Of a DNA stretch of 21,774 nt, positions 16,241 through 21,774 are shown piece by piece. The notes beneath the pieces are model-generated. The model was not told where the DNA came from. It ran no database searches and was given only the letters and a program-made list of their open reading frames with translations. Origin of the DNA: RGIG3009 sp045590855. Its GTDB lineage: Bacteria; Bacillota; Clostridia; Oscillospirales; Acutalibacteraceae. The stretch covers positions 1 through 21,774 of the forward strand of contig JAZNRV010000022.1 in the NCBI GenBank assembly GCA_045590855.1. The letters run 5' to 3'. The first letter of the stretch is position 1; each line of letters begins with the position of its first letter. A program made the position numbers and the translations under genes.

Positions 16241-17665
16241 TTATTCCTTTCCGTTCCAGCAATAGGTACATATCTTGCACGGCTCAATGCCAATCGCTTC
16301 CATCATACCTTCCAGCGTTTGGTATTCGAGCGAATCAAAATGCATTTTATCGCAAATCGCTTTGCGCAGAGCCTTTCCACGCTCGGTTGTGCCGTCGGCA
16401 TACTCGTCAATGTGTTCAAAACCTTGCTCACCTTCGAGCTCAGCAATCACACTGCGTGCGAGCAATTCCATATCCGACGTATTGCGCGAAAAATTCAAAT
16501 ATTTACAGCCGTACATAATCGGCGGACACGCCGAGCGCATATGTACCGATTTGGCGCCACTGTTATAAAGAAACTCCACCGTTTCGCGCAACTGCGTACC
16601 ACGCACGATACTGTCGTCGACAAACAACAAGTCTTTGTCTTTAATCAGTTCATTGACAGGTACTTGCTTCATTTTGGCAATCTTGTTGCGTTCTTCTTGA
16701 TTGGTGGGAATAAAACTGCGCGCCCACGCGGGAGTATATTTGATAAACGGCCGCGCAAACCGATTCCCGCTTTCGTTGGCATAACCAATCGCGTGCGGTG
16801 TTCCGGAATCCGGCACACCGCTGACGTAGTCAACTTTCGGTAACGTACTGTTTTCGCGTTCGTTACGTGCCATGATTTCGCCGTTGCGCATACGCATCAT
16901 TTCCACGTTCACGCCCTCGTAACACGCATTGGGGTATCCGTAATACGTCCACAAGAACGCGCAGATTTTCATATTGTCAGTGCCCTCGTACAGCACCGTC
17001 ATTTCTGTGGGCGAAAGTTCCACCACTTCGCCGGCTTTGAGTTCGCAGTACGATTCAAAACCCAGCTTTTCATACGCAAACGATTCAAAGCTGACGCAAA
17101 ACGCATCGTCGCGTTTGCCGATAAGCACCGGCAACCGCCCGTGCTTGTCCCGCGCCGCTACCAAATGACCGTTCTCTTTCAAAAGCAGCAACGAGACCGA
17201 ACCGTCCACCAAACCGCACGCGTACCGAATACCGTCTTCGAGCGTGTTTTTCTTTTCAATCAATGCCGCCATAATTTCGGTAGAGTTGACACGGTTGCCG
17301 CTCATGCACTGAAAAATACCGGCACTGCCTTGCAAATATTCTTCCACAATTTCGCGGTCGTTGTTGATAACACCCACCAACGCAATCGCATACACCCCAA
17401 ACTTGGAACGAATCAAAAGGGGCTGCGTATCGGCATCGCTGATGCAACCGATGCAAGCGTTGCCCGAAAGGCGCGCCGCAATGTTGTCAAACTTCGTACG
17501 AAACGGTGAATTTTCAATATTGTGGATTTCGCGTTGAAATCCGTTTTCGGCATCCACCGACGCCATGCCTGCGCGGTATTTCCCCAAATGAGAATGGTAA
17601 TCCACCCCGAAAAACACGTCTTGCACGCAATCGGTCTTGCCGGTAATTCCTATAAAACCGCCCAC
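16241..17665 (-). CDS. purF: Amidophosphoribosyltransferase homologue with a degenerate glutaminase site
   Basis: 474-residue PurF-family protein, expected to make phosphoribosylamine from PRPP (step 1). The PRPP loop FVDDSIVRGT (residues 348-357) and GVPDSG are intact. Cysteines matching the Bacillus [4Fe-4S] ligands are seen at Cys235, Cys387 and the CKICTYC tail (463, 466, 469). The start is GTG at 17665 with GGAGGT 5 nt upstream, and an in-frame TAG lies two codons before it. The mature protein therefore begins (M)GGF, and no propeptide can supply the Cys nucleophile of the normal CGVFG start. The normal HVRYATAG, HNGN and SSDTE motifs read CISDADTQ, LVGVINN and VNSTE here. I recall MGGF-type homologues in Clostridia and Bacteroidetes, so this is probably a real subfamily that uses free ammonia or a partner glutaminase. 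Confidence 0.9.
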   Translation of the reverse strand: MGGFIGITGKTDCVQDVFFGVDYHSHLGKYRAGMASVDAENGFQREIHNIENSPFRTKFDNIAARLSGNACIGCISDADTQPLLIRSKFGVYAIALVGVINNDREIVEEYLQGSAGIFQCMSGNRVNSTEIMAALIEKKNTLEDGIRYACGLVDGSVSLLLLKENGHLVAARDKHGRLPVLIGKRDDAFCVSFESFAYEKLGFESYCELKAGEVVELSPTEMTVLYEGTDNMKICAFLWTYYGYPNACYEGVNVEMMRMRNGEIMARNERENSTLPKVDYVSGVPDSGTPHAIGYANESGNRFARPFIKYTPAWARSFIPTNQEERNKIAKMKQVPVNELIKDKDLLFVDDSIVRGTQLRETVEFLYNSGAKSVHMRSACPPIMYGCKYLNFSRNTSDMELLARSVIAELEGEQGFEHIDEYADGTTERGKALRKAICDKMHFDSLEYQTLEGMMEAIGIEPCKICTYCWNGKE

Positions 17666-17670
17666 GGTCT

Positions 17671-17676
17671 ACCTCC
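17671..17676 (-). promoter_or_regulatory. purF ribosome binding site that fixes the GTG start
   Basis: GGAGGT on the - strand, 5 nt before GTG at 17665. The upstream in-frame codons read TAG-ACC-GTG, so no earlier start is possible. This decides that the protein lacks an N-terminal cysteine. Confidence 0.9.
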
Positions 17677-17700
17677 GTTAAATCTTACACAAAAAAACAA

Positions 17701-18381
17701 TCACGCAAAAAACAATTTGGAAAGCGTCATCGGGTCGATGTACTCGCCGTCTTTGTATACGCGCATATTGCCCGAAGCGATTTCGTCAATCAATACCACT
17801 TCGTCGTTGCCGCAGAAACCAAATTCAAATTTGATGTCATACAGCACCAAGCCTTTTTCTTTCAAATCGTCGGCGACAATCTTGGTGATTTTCTTGGTCA
17901 TTTCTTTGGTGGTTTCGTATTGTTCGTCGCTCATCACGCCCAGCGCAATCAAACCGTCTTTGGTCACCAGCGGGTCACCTTTTTCGTCGTTTTTGAAGGT
18001 CATTTCCACATAAGCGTCCAAATCAGCGCCTTCTTCAATGTAATCGCTGTAACGACGCAAAAAGCTTCCCACCGCTTTGTAACGGCAAATGACTTCAAGA
18101 CCTTTGCCAAACACGGTAGCGGGCAACACTTCCATGGTGGTGTTTTCAAGGTCAGCGCTGACATAGTGCGTTTTGATACCCGCTTGTTTTAATTTTTCAA
18201 AGAAGTACACCGACATACGCAAGTTCACGTCACCCACGCCGTCAATGGTCAAACCAACGGTGTTTTCACCGGGGTCAAACACGCCGTCTTTACCGGTGCA
18301 ATCGTCTTTGAATTTCAGCAAATAATTGCCGTTGTCGAGTGCGAAAACGTCTTTTGTTTTTCCTGTGTAAACTTTTTTCAT
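17701..18381 (-). CDS. purC: SAICAR synthetase, short form
   Basis: 226-residue ligase joining aspartate to CAIR with ATP (step 7). Family marks are VYTGKTKDVF (residues 4-13), LEVICRYKAVGSF in place of the usual PLEVVVRNxxxGS, GDPLVTKD, YDIKFEFG (second family signature) and IDEIASGNMRVY in place of DEISPDSxRLWD. The chain stops soon after this, ending SKLFFA. It is shorter than the 235-240 residue norm and divergent at the active-site end. The start at 18381 has AAGGGG about 10 nt upstream. It lies 27 nt after purE and 35 nt before purF. Function is well supported by motifs and position; the variant probably typifies a clostridial branch. Confidence 0.94.
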   Translation of the reverse strand: MKKVYTGKTKDVFALDNGNYLLKFKDDCTGKDGVFDPGENTVGLTIDGVGDVNLRMSVYFFEKLKQAGIKTHYVSADLENTTMEVLPATVFGKGLEVICRYKAVGSFLRRYSDYIEEGADLDAYVEMTFKNDEKGDPLVTKDGLIALGVMSDEQYETTKEMTKKITKIVADDLKEKGLVLYDIKFEFGFCGNDEVVLIDEIASGNMRVYKDGEYIDPMTLSKLFFA

Positions 18382-18408
18382 GATTCATAACCCCTTGTAT
18401 AAAAAATT

Positions 18409-18900
18409 TTAATTAAATTCTTTTTCGATTTTAGCGTTCTTTTCCAGCACCGCTTCGCTGTCTGCGCGGCGTTTGGCATCCAACTTTTCTGCCAAGGCGG
18501 CATCTTCAATCGCCAACATTTGAATGCAAAGCAACGCGGCATTGGCGGCACCGTTAATGGCAACGGTTGCCACGGGAATCCCCGTCGGCATTTGCACGGT
18601 GGCATACAACGCATCCACACCGTTCAGAGCACCCGATGCAATCGGAATCCCCACCACCGGCAAGGTGGTACCGGCAGCAATCGCACCGGCAAGATGCGCC
18701 GCCATACCCGCAGCGGCAATAATCGCACCAAACCCATTTTTGCGTGCATCACGGCTAAACTGTGCCGCTTCGGCGGGTGTGCGGTGAGCCGAAAACACGT
18801 GCACCTCGTACGGTACGTCAAATTGAGCAAGCATGTCCGCTGCTTTTTTAACAACCGGTAAATCGCTGTCGCTTCCCATGATAATGGCAATCTTTTTCAT
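18409..18900 (-). CDS. purE: 5-(Carboxyamino)imidazole ribonucleotide mutase, class I
   Basis: 163-residue PurE that converts N5-CAIR to CAIR (step 6). GSDSD (residues 9-13), SAHRTP (37-42), AGMAAHL (64-70) and the class I signature ALNGVDALYATVQMP are present. Class I normally needs PurK, which is not in this window. ATG at 18900 is chosen because GAGG lies 6 nt before it. A second in-frame ATG at 18906 falls within that spacing, and a third at 18933 would lie within the terminator hairpin. It is the first gene of the operon, directly behind the ZTP riboswitch. Confidence 0.97.
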   Translation of the reverse strand: MKKIAIIMGSDSDLPVVKKAADMLAQFDVPYEVHVFSAHRTPAEAAQFSRDARKNGFGAIIAAAGMAAHLAGAIAAGTTLPVVGIPIASGALNGVDALYATVQMPTGIPVATVAINGAANAALLCIQMLAIEDAALAEKLDAKRRADSEAVLEKNAKIEKEFN

Positions 18901-18915
18901 ACGCATCCTCTTTCC

Positions 18916-18963
18916 AAAAAAATAAGGGTGCACTTCTCCTAAAAAATTAGGTAAAGTGCGCCC
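18916..18963 (-). terminator. Riboswitch-controlled terminator before purE
   Basis: On the - strand GGGCGCACTT (18963-18954) pairs with AAGTGCACCC (18935-18926), with one C-A mismatch. An inner CCTAA/TTAGG extends the stem, and TTATTTTTTT follows. The first GGGC is also the conserved 3' end of the riboswitch core, so aptamer folding and terminator folding exclude each other. Ligand should favour read-through. Confidence 0.9.
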
Positions 18964-19036
18964 AGACGGTCGGCTTTAAGATACCCTCTGTTCCATTGTG
19001 GTGCTCCACATTACCCGTCAGTCGCAAAGGATATTT
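18960..19036 (-). ncRNA. ZTP/ZMP riboswitch (pfl motif)
   Basis: Senses ZMP/ZTP (AICAR phosphates), the alarm for 10-formyl-THF shortage. On the - strand: P1 ATATCCTTTG (19034-19025) pairs fully with CAGAGGGTAT (18990-18981), allowing wobbles. J1/2 reads CGACTGACGG, against the family's GUGACUGGCG. P2 is TGTGG-agca-CCACA (19010-18997). J2/1 reads TGGAAC, against GGGAGC. P3 has GCC...GGGC, with CCGTCTGGGC against the family's CCGCCUGGGC. The pseudoknot GACGG (19019-19015) with CCGTC (18969-18965) keeps pairing despite the change from consensus GGCGG/CCGCC, a compensatory substitution. Position before purE fits. The consensus is recalled, not searched. Confidence 0.92.
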
Positions 19037-19060
19037 CCACGAAGTATTGTCAATGTCTAT

Positions 19061-19089
19061 ACGATACCATATTTGACGCTTTTTGTCAA
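19061..19089 (-). promoter_or_regulatory. Promoter of the purine operon
   Basis: TTGACA (19089-19084) and TATCGT (19066-19061) are spaced 17 nt on the - strand, and a TGG before the -10 gives an extended -10. Transcription should begin near 19054, leaving about 154 nt of leader that contains the whole riboswitch. The -35 box overlaps the tail of the thioredoxin terminator. Confidence 0.75.
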
Positions 19090-19111
19090 TTAAAACCGCA
19101 AAGTTTTTGCG
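19088..19111 (-). terminator. Weak terminator after the thioredoxin gene
   Basis: CGCAAA-aac-TTTGCG followed by GTTTTAATT on the - strand, starting right after the thioredoxin stop. The stem is only 6 bp and A/T-rich in half, so some read-through into the pur leader is likely. Confidence 0.55.
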
Positions 19112-19426
19112 TTATTTGCTCAGCATTTTTACCACGTCTTCTTTGGGACGATACCCCACCATGGTATCGGCAATTTTGCCGTCGCGTATAAGCACCAACA
19201 TCGGAATGCTGGACACTCTGAATGCCTCTGCCAGCTCCGGCTCTTCGTCCACGTTTACCTTGCCCACTTTGATTTGGCCGTCGTATTCTTCGGCAATTTC
19301 TTCCACCACGGGAGCGAGCATACGGCCCGGGCCGCACCACGTCGCCCAAAAATCAATCAACACCGGTTTGTCAGCTTGTAACACTTCTCCTTCAAAATTA
19401 TCTTTGGTCAACACGACTTCTGCCAT
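19112..19426 (-). CDS. trxA: Thioredoxin-like protein with a CGPG active site
   Basis: 104-residue cytoplasmic thioredoxin of normal length. Seen: FWATWCGPGRMLAP (residues 26-39), KVNVDEEPELAEAF (56-69), the cis-proline loop SSIPMLVL (72-79) and a final amphipathic helix. The nucleophilic Cys31 is kept, but the resolving cysteine at position 34 is glycine (codon GGC at 19327-19325, one base from TGC). It should form mixed disulfides but cannot complete the usual dithiol reduction without help from another thiol. The start at 19426 follows GGAGGAT; a longer frame upstream crosses the promoter region and is rejected. It is a single gene transcribed away from ktrA. The fold is certain; the role is uncertain because of the missing cysteine. 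Confidence 0.93.
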   Translation of the reverse strand: MAEVVLTKDNFEGEVLQADKPVLIDFWATWCGPGRMLAPVVEEIAEEYDGQIKVGKVNVDEEPELAEAFRVSSIPMLVLIRDGKIADTMVGYRPKEDVVKMLSK

Positions 19427-19457
19427 GACAAATCCTCCATTCGTCTTTGTTAAAAAT

Positions 19458-19486
19458 AGTATACCACACTTTGCACAAAAAACAAA
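19458..19486 (-). promoter_or_regulatory. Probable thioredoxin promoter
   Basis: A near-consensus -10 TATACT (19463-19458) lies 31 nt before the thioredoxin start. The -35 at 17 nt spacing (TTTGTT, 19486-19481) is poor. It lies back to back with the ktrA promoter. Confidence 0.45.
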
Positions 19487-19496
19487 CGGTTTTTTC

Positions 19497-19526
19497 TTGA
19501 CACAACAAAGCACAAAGTGATAGAAT
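19497..19526 (+). promoter_or_regulatory. Promoter of the ktrA-proB-proA unit
   Basis: Consensus -35 TTGACA (19497-19502), 18 nt spacer, then -10 TAGAAT (19521-19526) preceded by TGA (extended -10). Transcription should start near 19533, about 35 nt before ktrA. Confidence 0.75.
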
Positions 19527-19552
19527 GCAGGGTGAGATAAAAGGATTTTTTT

Positions 19553-19558
19553 GAGGAG
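19553..19558 (+). promoter_or_regulatory. ktrA ribosome binding site that decides the start
   Basis: GAGGAG abuts a first ATG at 19559 with no spacing, but lies 9 nt before a second in-frame ATG at 19568. The second is therefore the likely start and the protein is three residues shorter than the longest frame. Confidence 0.8.
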
Positions 19559-19567
19559 ATGGTACAC

Positions 19568-20245
19568 ATGCCAAAATCCAAAAAAGGCAAACCGTCGTTT
19601 GGTATCGTGGGGCTGGGCAGTTTTGGCTCGGCACTCGCTGTCGAACTTGCCGAACGCGGCATGGACTTGATTGTGCTGGACCGTGACGAAAACAAAATTC
19701 GCGAATTTCGCGAAATCACCGAAAACGCAATAGTCATCAAGAACTTGAACAAAAAAACGCTCGAAAGCACGGGAATCCAACATTGTGACGTTGCCGTTGT
19801 GTGCATCGGCGAACAACTGGACACTTCCGTTTTAGCCACCTTGCACTTGGTGGGACTTGGCATTCCGTTGGTACTCGCCAAAGCACAAAGCAGCGAACAC
19901 GGCGAAATTTTGGAAAAAATCGGAGCCGAAGTCATCTACCCCGAACGCGACATGGCCATTCGTTTGGCAAGTCGTTTGCGCACCGCAAAAGTGGTGGATT
20001 TCATAAAGCTGAGCGAAAAGCTCAACATTTCCAAAATCCCCGCCCCCGCCTGCCTGTGGGGCAAAAGCGTGTTAGAGGTCAATCTCCGCCGCCGTTTCGG
20101 GCAAAACATCATCGCGTTGGAAAACAACGGTCAAGTGCTCGAAATGTTGCATCCCGAATACGAATTCCGTCAAGGCGACGTGTTGTTTGTTTCGGGCAAT
20201 CGCGACGGCTTGCTCAAAATGACCGACTGGTTGGAACAACAATAA
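19568..20245 (+). CDS. ktrA: Potassium channel regulatory subunit, KtrA/TrkA family
   Basis: 225-residue cytoplasmic RCK protein that gates a membrane K+ translocator in response to nucleotides. The N-terminal Rossmann domain has IVGLGSFGSALA (residues 13-24) with the GxGxxG loop and an acidic residue at the end of strand 2 (Asp38 in VLDRDE). AKAQSSEHGEILEKIGAEVIYPERDMA (104-130) closely resembles KtrA; the quoted parts are AKAQ, LEKIGA and PERDMA. The RCK_C domain (about 140-222) includes VLEVNLRRRFG and FRQGDVLFVSG. The length matches KtrA, about half of the duplicated E. coli TrkA. No membrane partner (KtrB) is in the window. It is followed after 11 nt by proB, suggesting one osmotic-stress transcript. 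Confidence 0.88.
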   Translation: MPKSKKGKPSFGIVGLGSFGSALAVELAERGMDLIVLDRDENKIREFREITENAIVIKNLNKKTLESTGIQHCDVAVVCIGEQLDTSVLATLHLVGLGIPLVLAKAQSSEHGEILEKIGAEVIYPERDMAIRLASRLRTAKVVDFIKLSEKLNISKIPAPACLWGKSVLEVNLRRRFGQNIIALENNGQVLEMLHPEYEFRQGDVLFVSGNRDGLLKMTDWLEQQ

Positions 20246-20256
20246 GGAGGCTGTTT

Positions 20257-21024
20257 ATGCGTATTGTTATCAAAATCGGCACCTCCACCCTCACCCACGC
20301 CAACGGGTGTCTGAACGTGCGGTGCACCGAAAATTTGTGTAAAATCATCAGCGACATCAAAAACGAAGGACACGAACTGATTTTGGTCAGTTCCGGTGCC
20401 ATCGGCATGGGTGTCGGCAAAATGTCGTTAAAAGAAAAACCCACCGACATGCCTACCAAACAAGCCGCGGCAGCCGTCGGTCAATGCGAACTGATGTATA
20501 CGTACGACAAAATGTTTGCCGACTACAACCACACCATCGCGCAAATTCTCATCACGGGCGACGACTTCTCGCACGAAGACCGCCACCAAAATTTTGTAGG
20601 CACCGTCAATCGGTTGTTGGAATTTAAAGTGCTCCCCATCATCAACGAAAACGATTCCATCTCCACCAATGAAATCAAGGTGGGCGATAACGATACTTTG
20701 TCGGCATTGGTTGCCAAAAGTGTGTCTGCTGACTTGCTCGTCATTTTGTCGGACATCGACGGTCTGTACACCGCCGACCCACACAATGACCCGTCGGCAA
20801 AGCTCATTTCACAGGTGGACGAGCTCACCTCTGCCATCTTTGCACTGGGCGAAGGCGCGGGTTCCTCCCTTGGCACCGGCGGCATGAAAACCAAATTAGA
20901 CGCCGCCAAAATCTGTGTCGACGCGGGGTGCGAAATGGTCATCATGAACGGCAAAAACCCGTCACTTCTGTACGATTTGTTTGAAGGGAAAAGCGTCGGC
21001 ACACGCTTTACGGTGAAAAAATGA
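20257..21024 (+). CDS. proB: Glutamate 5-kinase, short form without PUA domain
   Basis: 255-residue kinase that phosphorylates glutamate to gamma-glutamyl phosphate, the first step of proline synthesis. The amino-acid kinase fold is complete: VIKIGTSTLT (residues 4-13), VSSGAIGMGVGKM, INENDSIST, VGDNDTLSALVA, LSDIDGLYTADP and GTGGMKTKLDAA. The chain ends right after this domain (GTRFTVKK), so the roughly 100-residue PUA domain of E. coli ProB (367 residues) is absent. Short forms are known in other Firmicutes. The ATG at 20257 follows AAGGAGG. The stop overlaps the proA start (ATGA), so ProB and ProA are translationally coupled; the two enzymes pass a labile intermediate. Confidence 0.96.
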   Translation: MRIVIKIGTSTLTHANGCLNVRCTENLCKIISDIKNEGHELILVSSGAIGMGVGKMSLKEKPTDMPTKQAAAAVGQCELMYTYDKMFADYNHTIAQILITGDDFSHEDRHQNFVGTVNRLLEFKVLPIINENDSISTNEIKVGDNDTLSALVAKSVSADLLVILSDIDGLYTADPHNDPSAKLISQVDELTSAIFALGEGAGSSLGTGGMKTKLDAAKICVDAGCEMVIMNGKNPSLLYDLFEGKSVGTRFTVKK

Positions 21025-21774
21025 ACGACCAACTCGCTTTATTGCAACACGCCAAACAACATACCACCCGCGCGGCACTGCTGAGCAGCCAAGAAAAAAA
21101 CCGCGCTTTGGAAAAAATGGCAGACCAACTGGTGGCAGATACCCCTGCCATTCTCACCGCCAATCAAAAAGATATGGCGGCGGCAACGCATCTTTCGTCT
21201 GTTATGTCCGACCGTTTGTTGCTGACTGCCGAACGCATTGTCGGCATGGCAAACGGCATCCGCCAAATTGCCAAATTGCCCGACCCTGTCGGCAGAATTT
21301 TAGAAACGCGCGAACACCAAAACGGCATGCAAATCACCAAAACTTCCGTCCCGTTCGGTGTGGTGGCAGTCATTTTCGAAAGCCGCCCCAACGTCGCCGC
21401 AGACACCGCCGCCTTGGCACTCAAAAGCGGTAATGTGTGTGTACTGCGTGGCGGCAAAGAAAGTTATGAATCTTGCCTTGCCATCGTCACCTCGCTCAAA
21501 ACCGCACTGCGCTCTGCGGGATTGCCCGACGGACTGGTCAATTTGGTCTGTGACCGTTCGCGCGAGGGCGCACACCAACTCATGACCGCCACGGGATACG
21601 TCGATTTGCTCATCCCGCGCGGCGGTGCAGGACTTATTAAAGCATGTGTGGAAAACGCCACCGTCCCGTGTATCGAAACGGGTACCGGCATTTGCCACAT
21701 TTTTGTGGATGCTTCCGCCGACATCGAAAAAGCGCTGAACATTATCGAAAACGCCAAAACCAGCCGCCCCAGCG
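21021..21774 (+). CDS. proA: Gamma-glutamyl phosphate reductase (3' end outside window)
   Basis: NADPH-dependent reductase giving glutamate semialdehyde, which cyclises on the way to proline. 251 codons are present with no stop before the window edge; the family is about 415 residues. Seen: VPFGVVAVIFESRPNV (about 112-127), ALKSGNVCVLRGG, LIPRGGAGLI and ETGTGICHIFVD. The last full codons read NAKTSRPS. In the family the catalytic cysteine comes two residues later (RPSxCN), so it lies just outside the window, as expected for an intact gene. ATG at 21021 overlaps the proB stop by 4 nt. Confidence 0.95.
   Translation, partial: MNDQLALLQHAKQHTTRAALLSSQEKNRALEKMADQLVADTPAILTANQKDMAAATHLSSVMSDRLLLTAERIVGMANGIRQIAKLPDPVGRILETREHQNGMQITKTSVPFGVVAVIFESRPNVAADTAALALKSGNVCVLRGGKESYESCLAIVTSLKTALRSAGLPDGLVNLVCDRSREGAHQLMTATGYVDLLIPRGGAGLIKACVENATVPCIETGTGICHIFVDASADIEKALNIIENAKTSRPS

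Noticed and set aside
18901..19054. A guanine/adenine purine riboswitch in the purE leader.
   Set aside because: The three-way junction with conserved kissing loops is not seen; the junction sequences fit the ZTP (pfl) class instead.
19427..19816. A long N-terminal extension of the thioredoxin.
   Set aside because: It would cross the divergent promoter region and overlap ktrA antisense; the 104-residue form has a GGAGG site and the usual family length.
1..21774. Mobile elements, CRISPR arrays, tRNA or rRNA genes, phage or defence genes.
   Set aside because: I saw no repeats of array type, inverted-repeat ends, transposase or integrase motifs, or stable RNA genes; all coding sequence is assigned to metabolism, a channel regulator or thioredoxin.

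Overview
The window is a compact block of core nucleotide and amino-acid biosynthesis from a bacterium that looks like an anaerobic Bacillota, probably class Clostridia. The grounds are the long one-chain PurL, a stand-alone AICAR transformylase next to a PurO-type IMP cyclohydrolase, an MGGF-type PurF, a class 1B PyrD/PyrK pair, Gram-positive AGGAGG-like ribosome sites, intrinsic terminators and a ZTP riboswitch. The assignment comes from gene content and recalled family features, not from a search. There are no tRNA or rRNA genes, CRISPR arrays, insertion sequences or other signs of mobility, and no gene-free stretch exceeds about 230 bases.

Right edge, + strand (19497-21774): a promoter drives a KtrA/TrkA-type potassium-channel regulatory subunit, then proB (glutamate 5-kinase without a PUA domain) and proA (gamma-glutamyl phosphate reductase, cut by the window end). 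Pairing potassium uptake with proline synthesis suggests an osmotic-adaptation unit. Divergent from it, on the - strand, lies a small thioredoxin whose active site reads CGPG instead of CGPC.

Centre, - strand (19089 down to 5946): one purine operon, purE-purC-purF-purM-purN-purO-purH(AICARFT only)-purD-purL-fhs, with gaps of 4-35 nt or short overlaps and a strong terminator after fhs. Its leader carries a promoter, a ZTP/ZMP (pfl) riboswitch and an overlapping terminator hairpin. ZMP (AICAR) builds up when 10-formyl-THF is short. The operon makes AICAR, uses 10-formyl-THF at PurN and PurH, and ends with Fhs, which makes 10-formyl-THF, so sensor and remedy share a transcript. Not present here are purK, purB, purA and the gua genes.

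Left edge, - strand (5922 down to 1): a second promoter with an attenuator-like leader drives pyrC-carB-pyrK-pyrD (pyrD is cut by the window start). carA, pyrB, pyrE and pyrF are not in the window.

The most unusual points are a PurF that has lost the N-terminal cysteine and apparently the other glutaminase residues while keeping the PRPP site and Fe-S cysteines, the CGPG thioredoxin, the split PurH with an archaeal-type cyclohydrolase, and the riboswitch-fhs circuit. Most of the window is ordinary housekeeping metabolism; I see no wholly new system.
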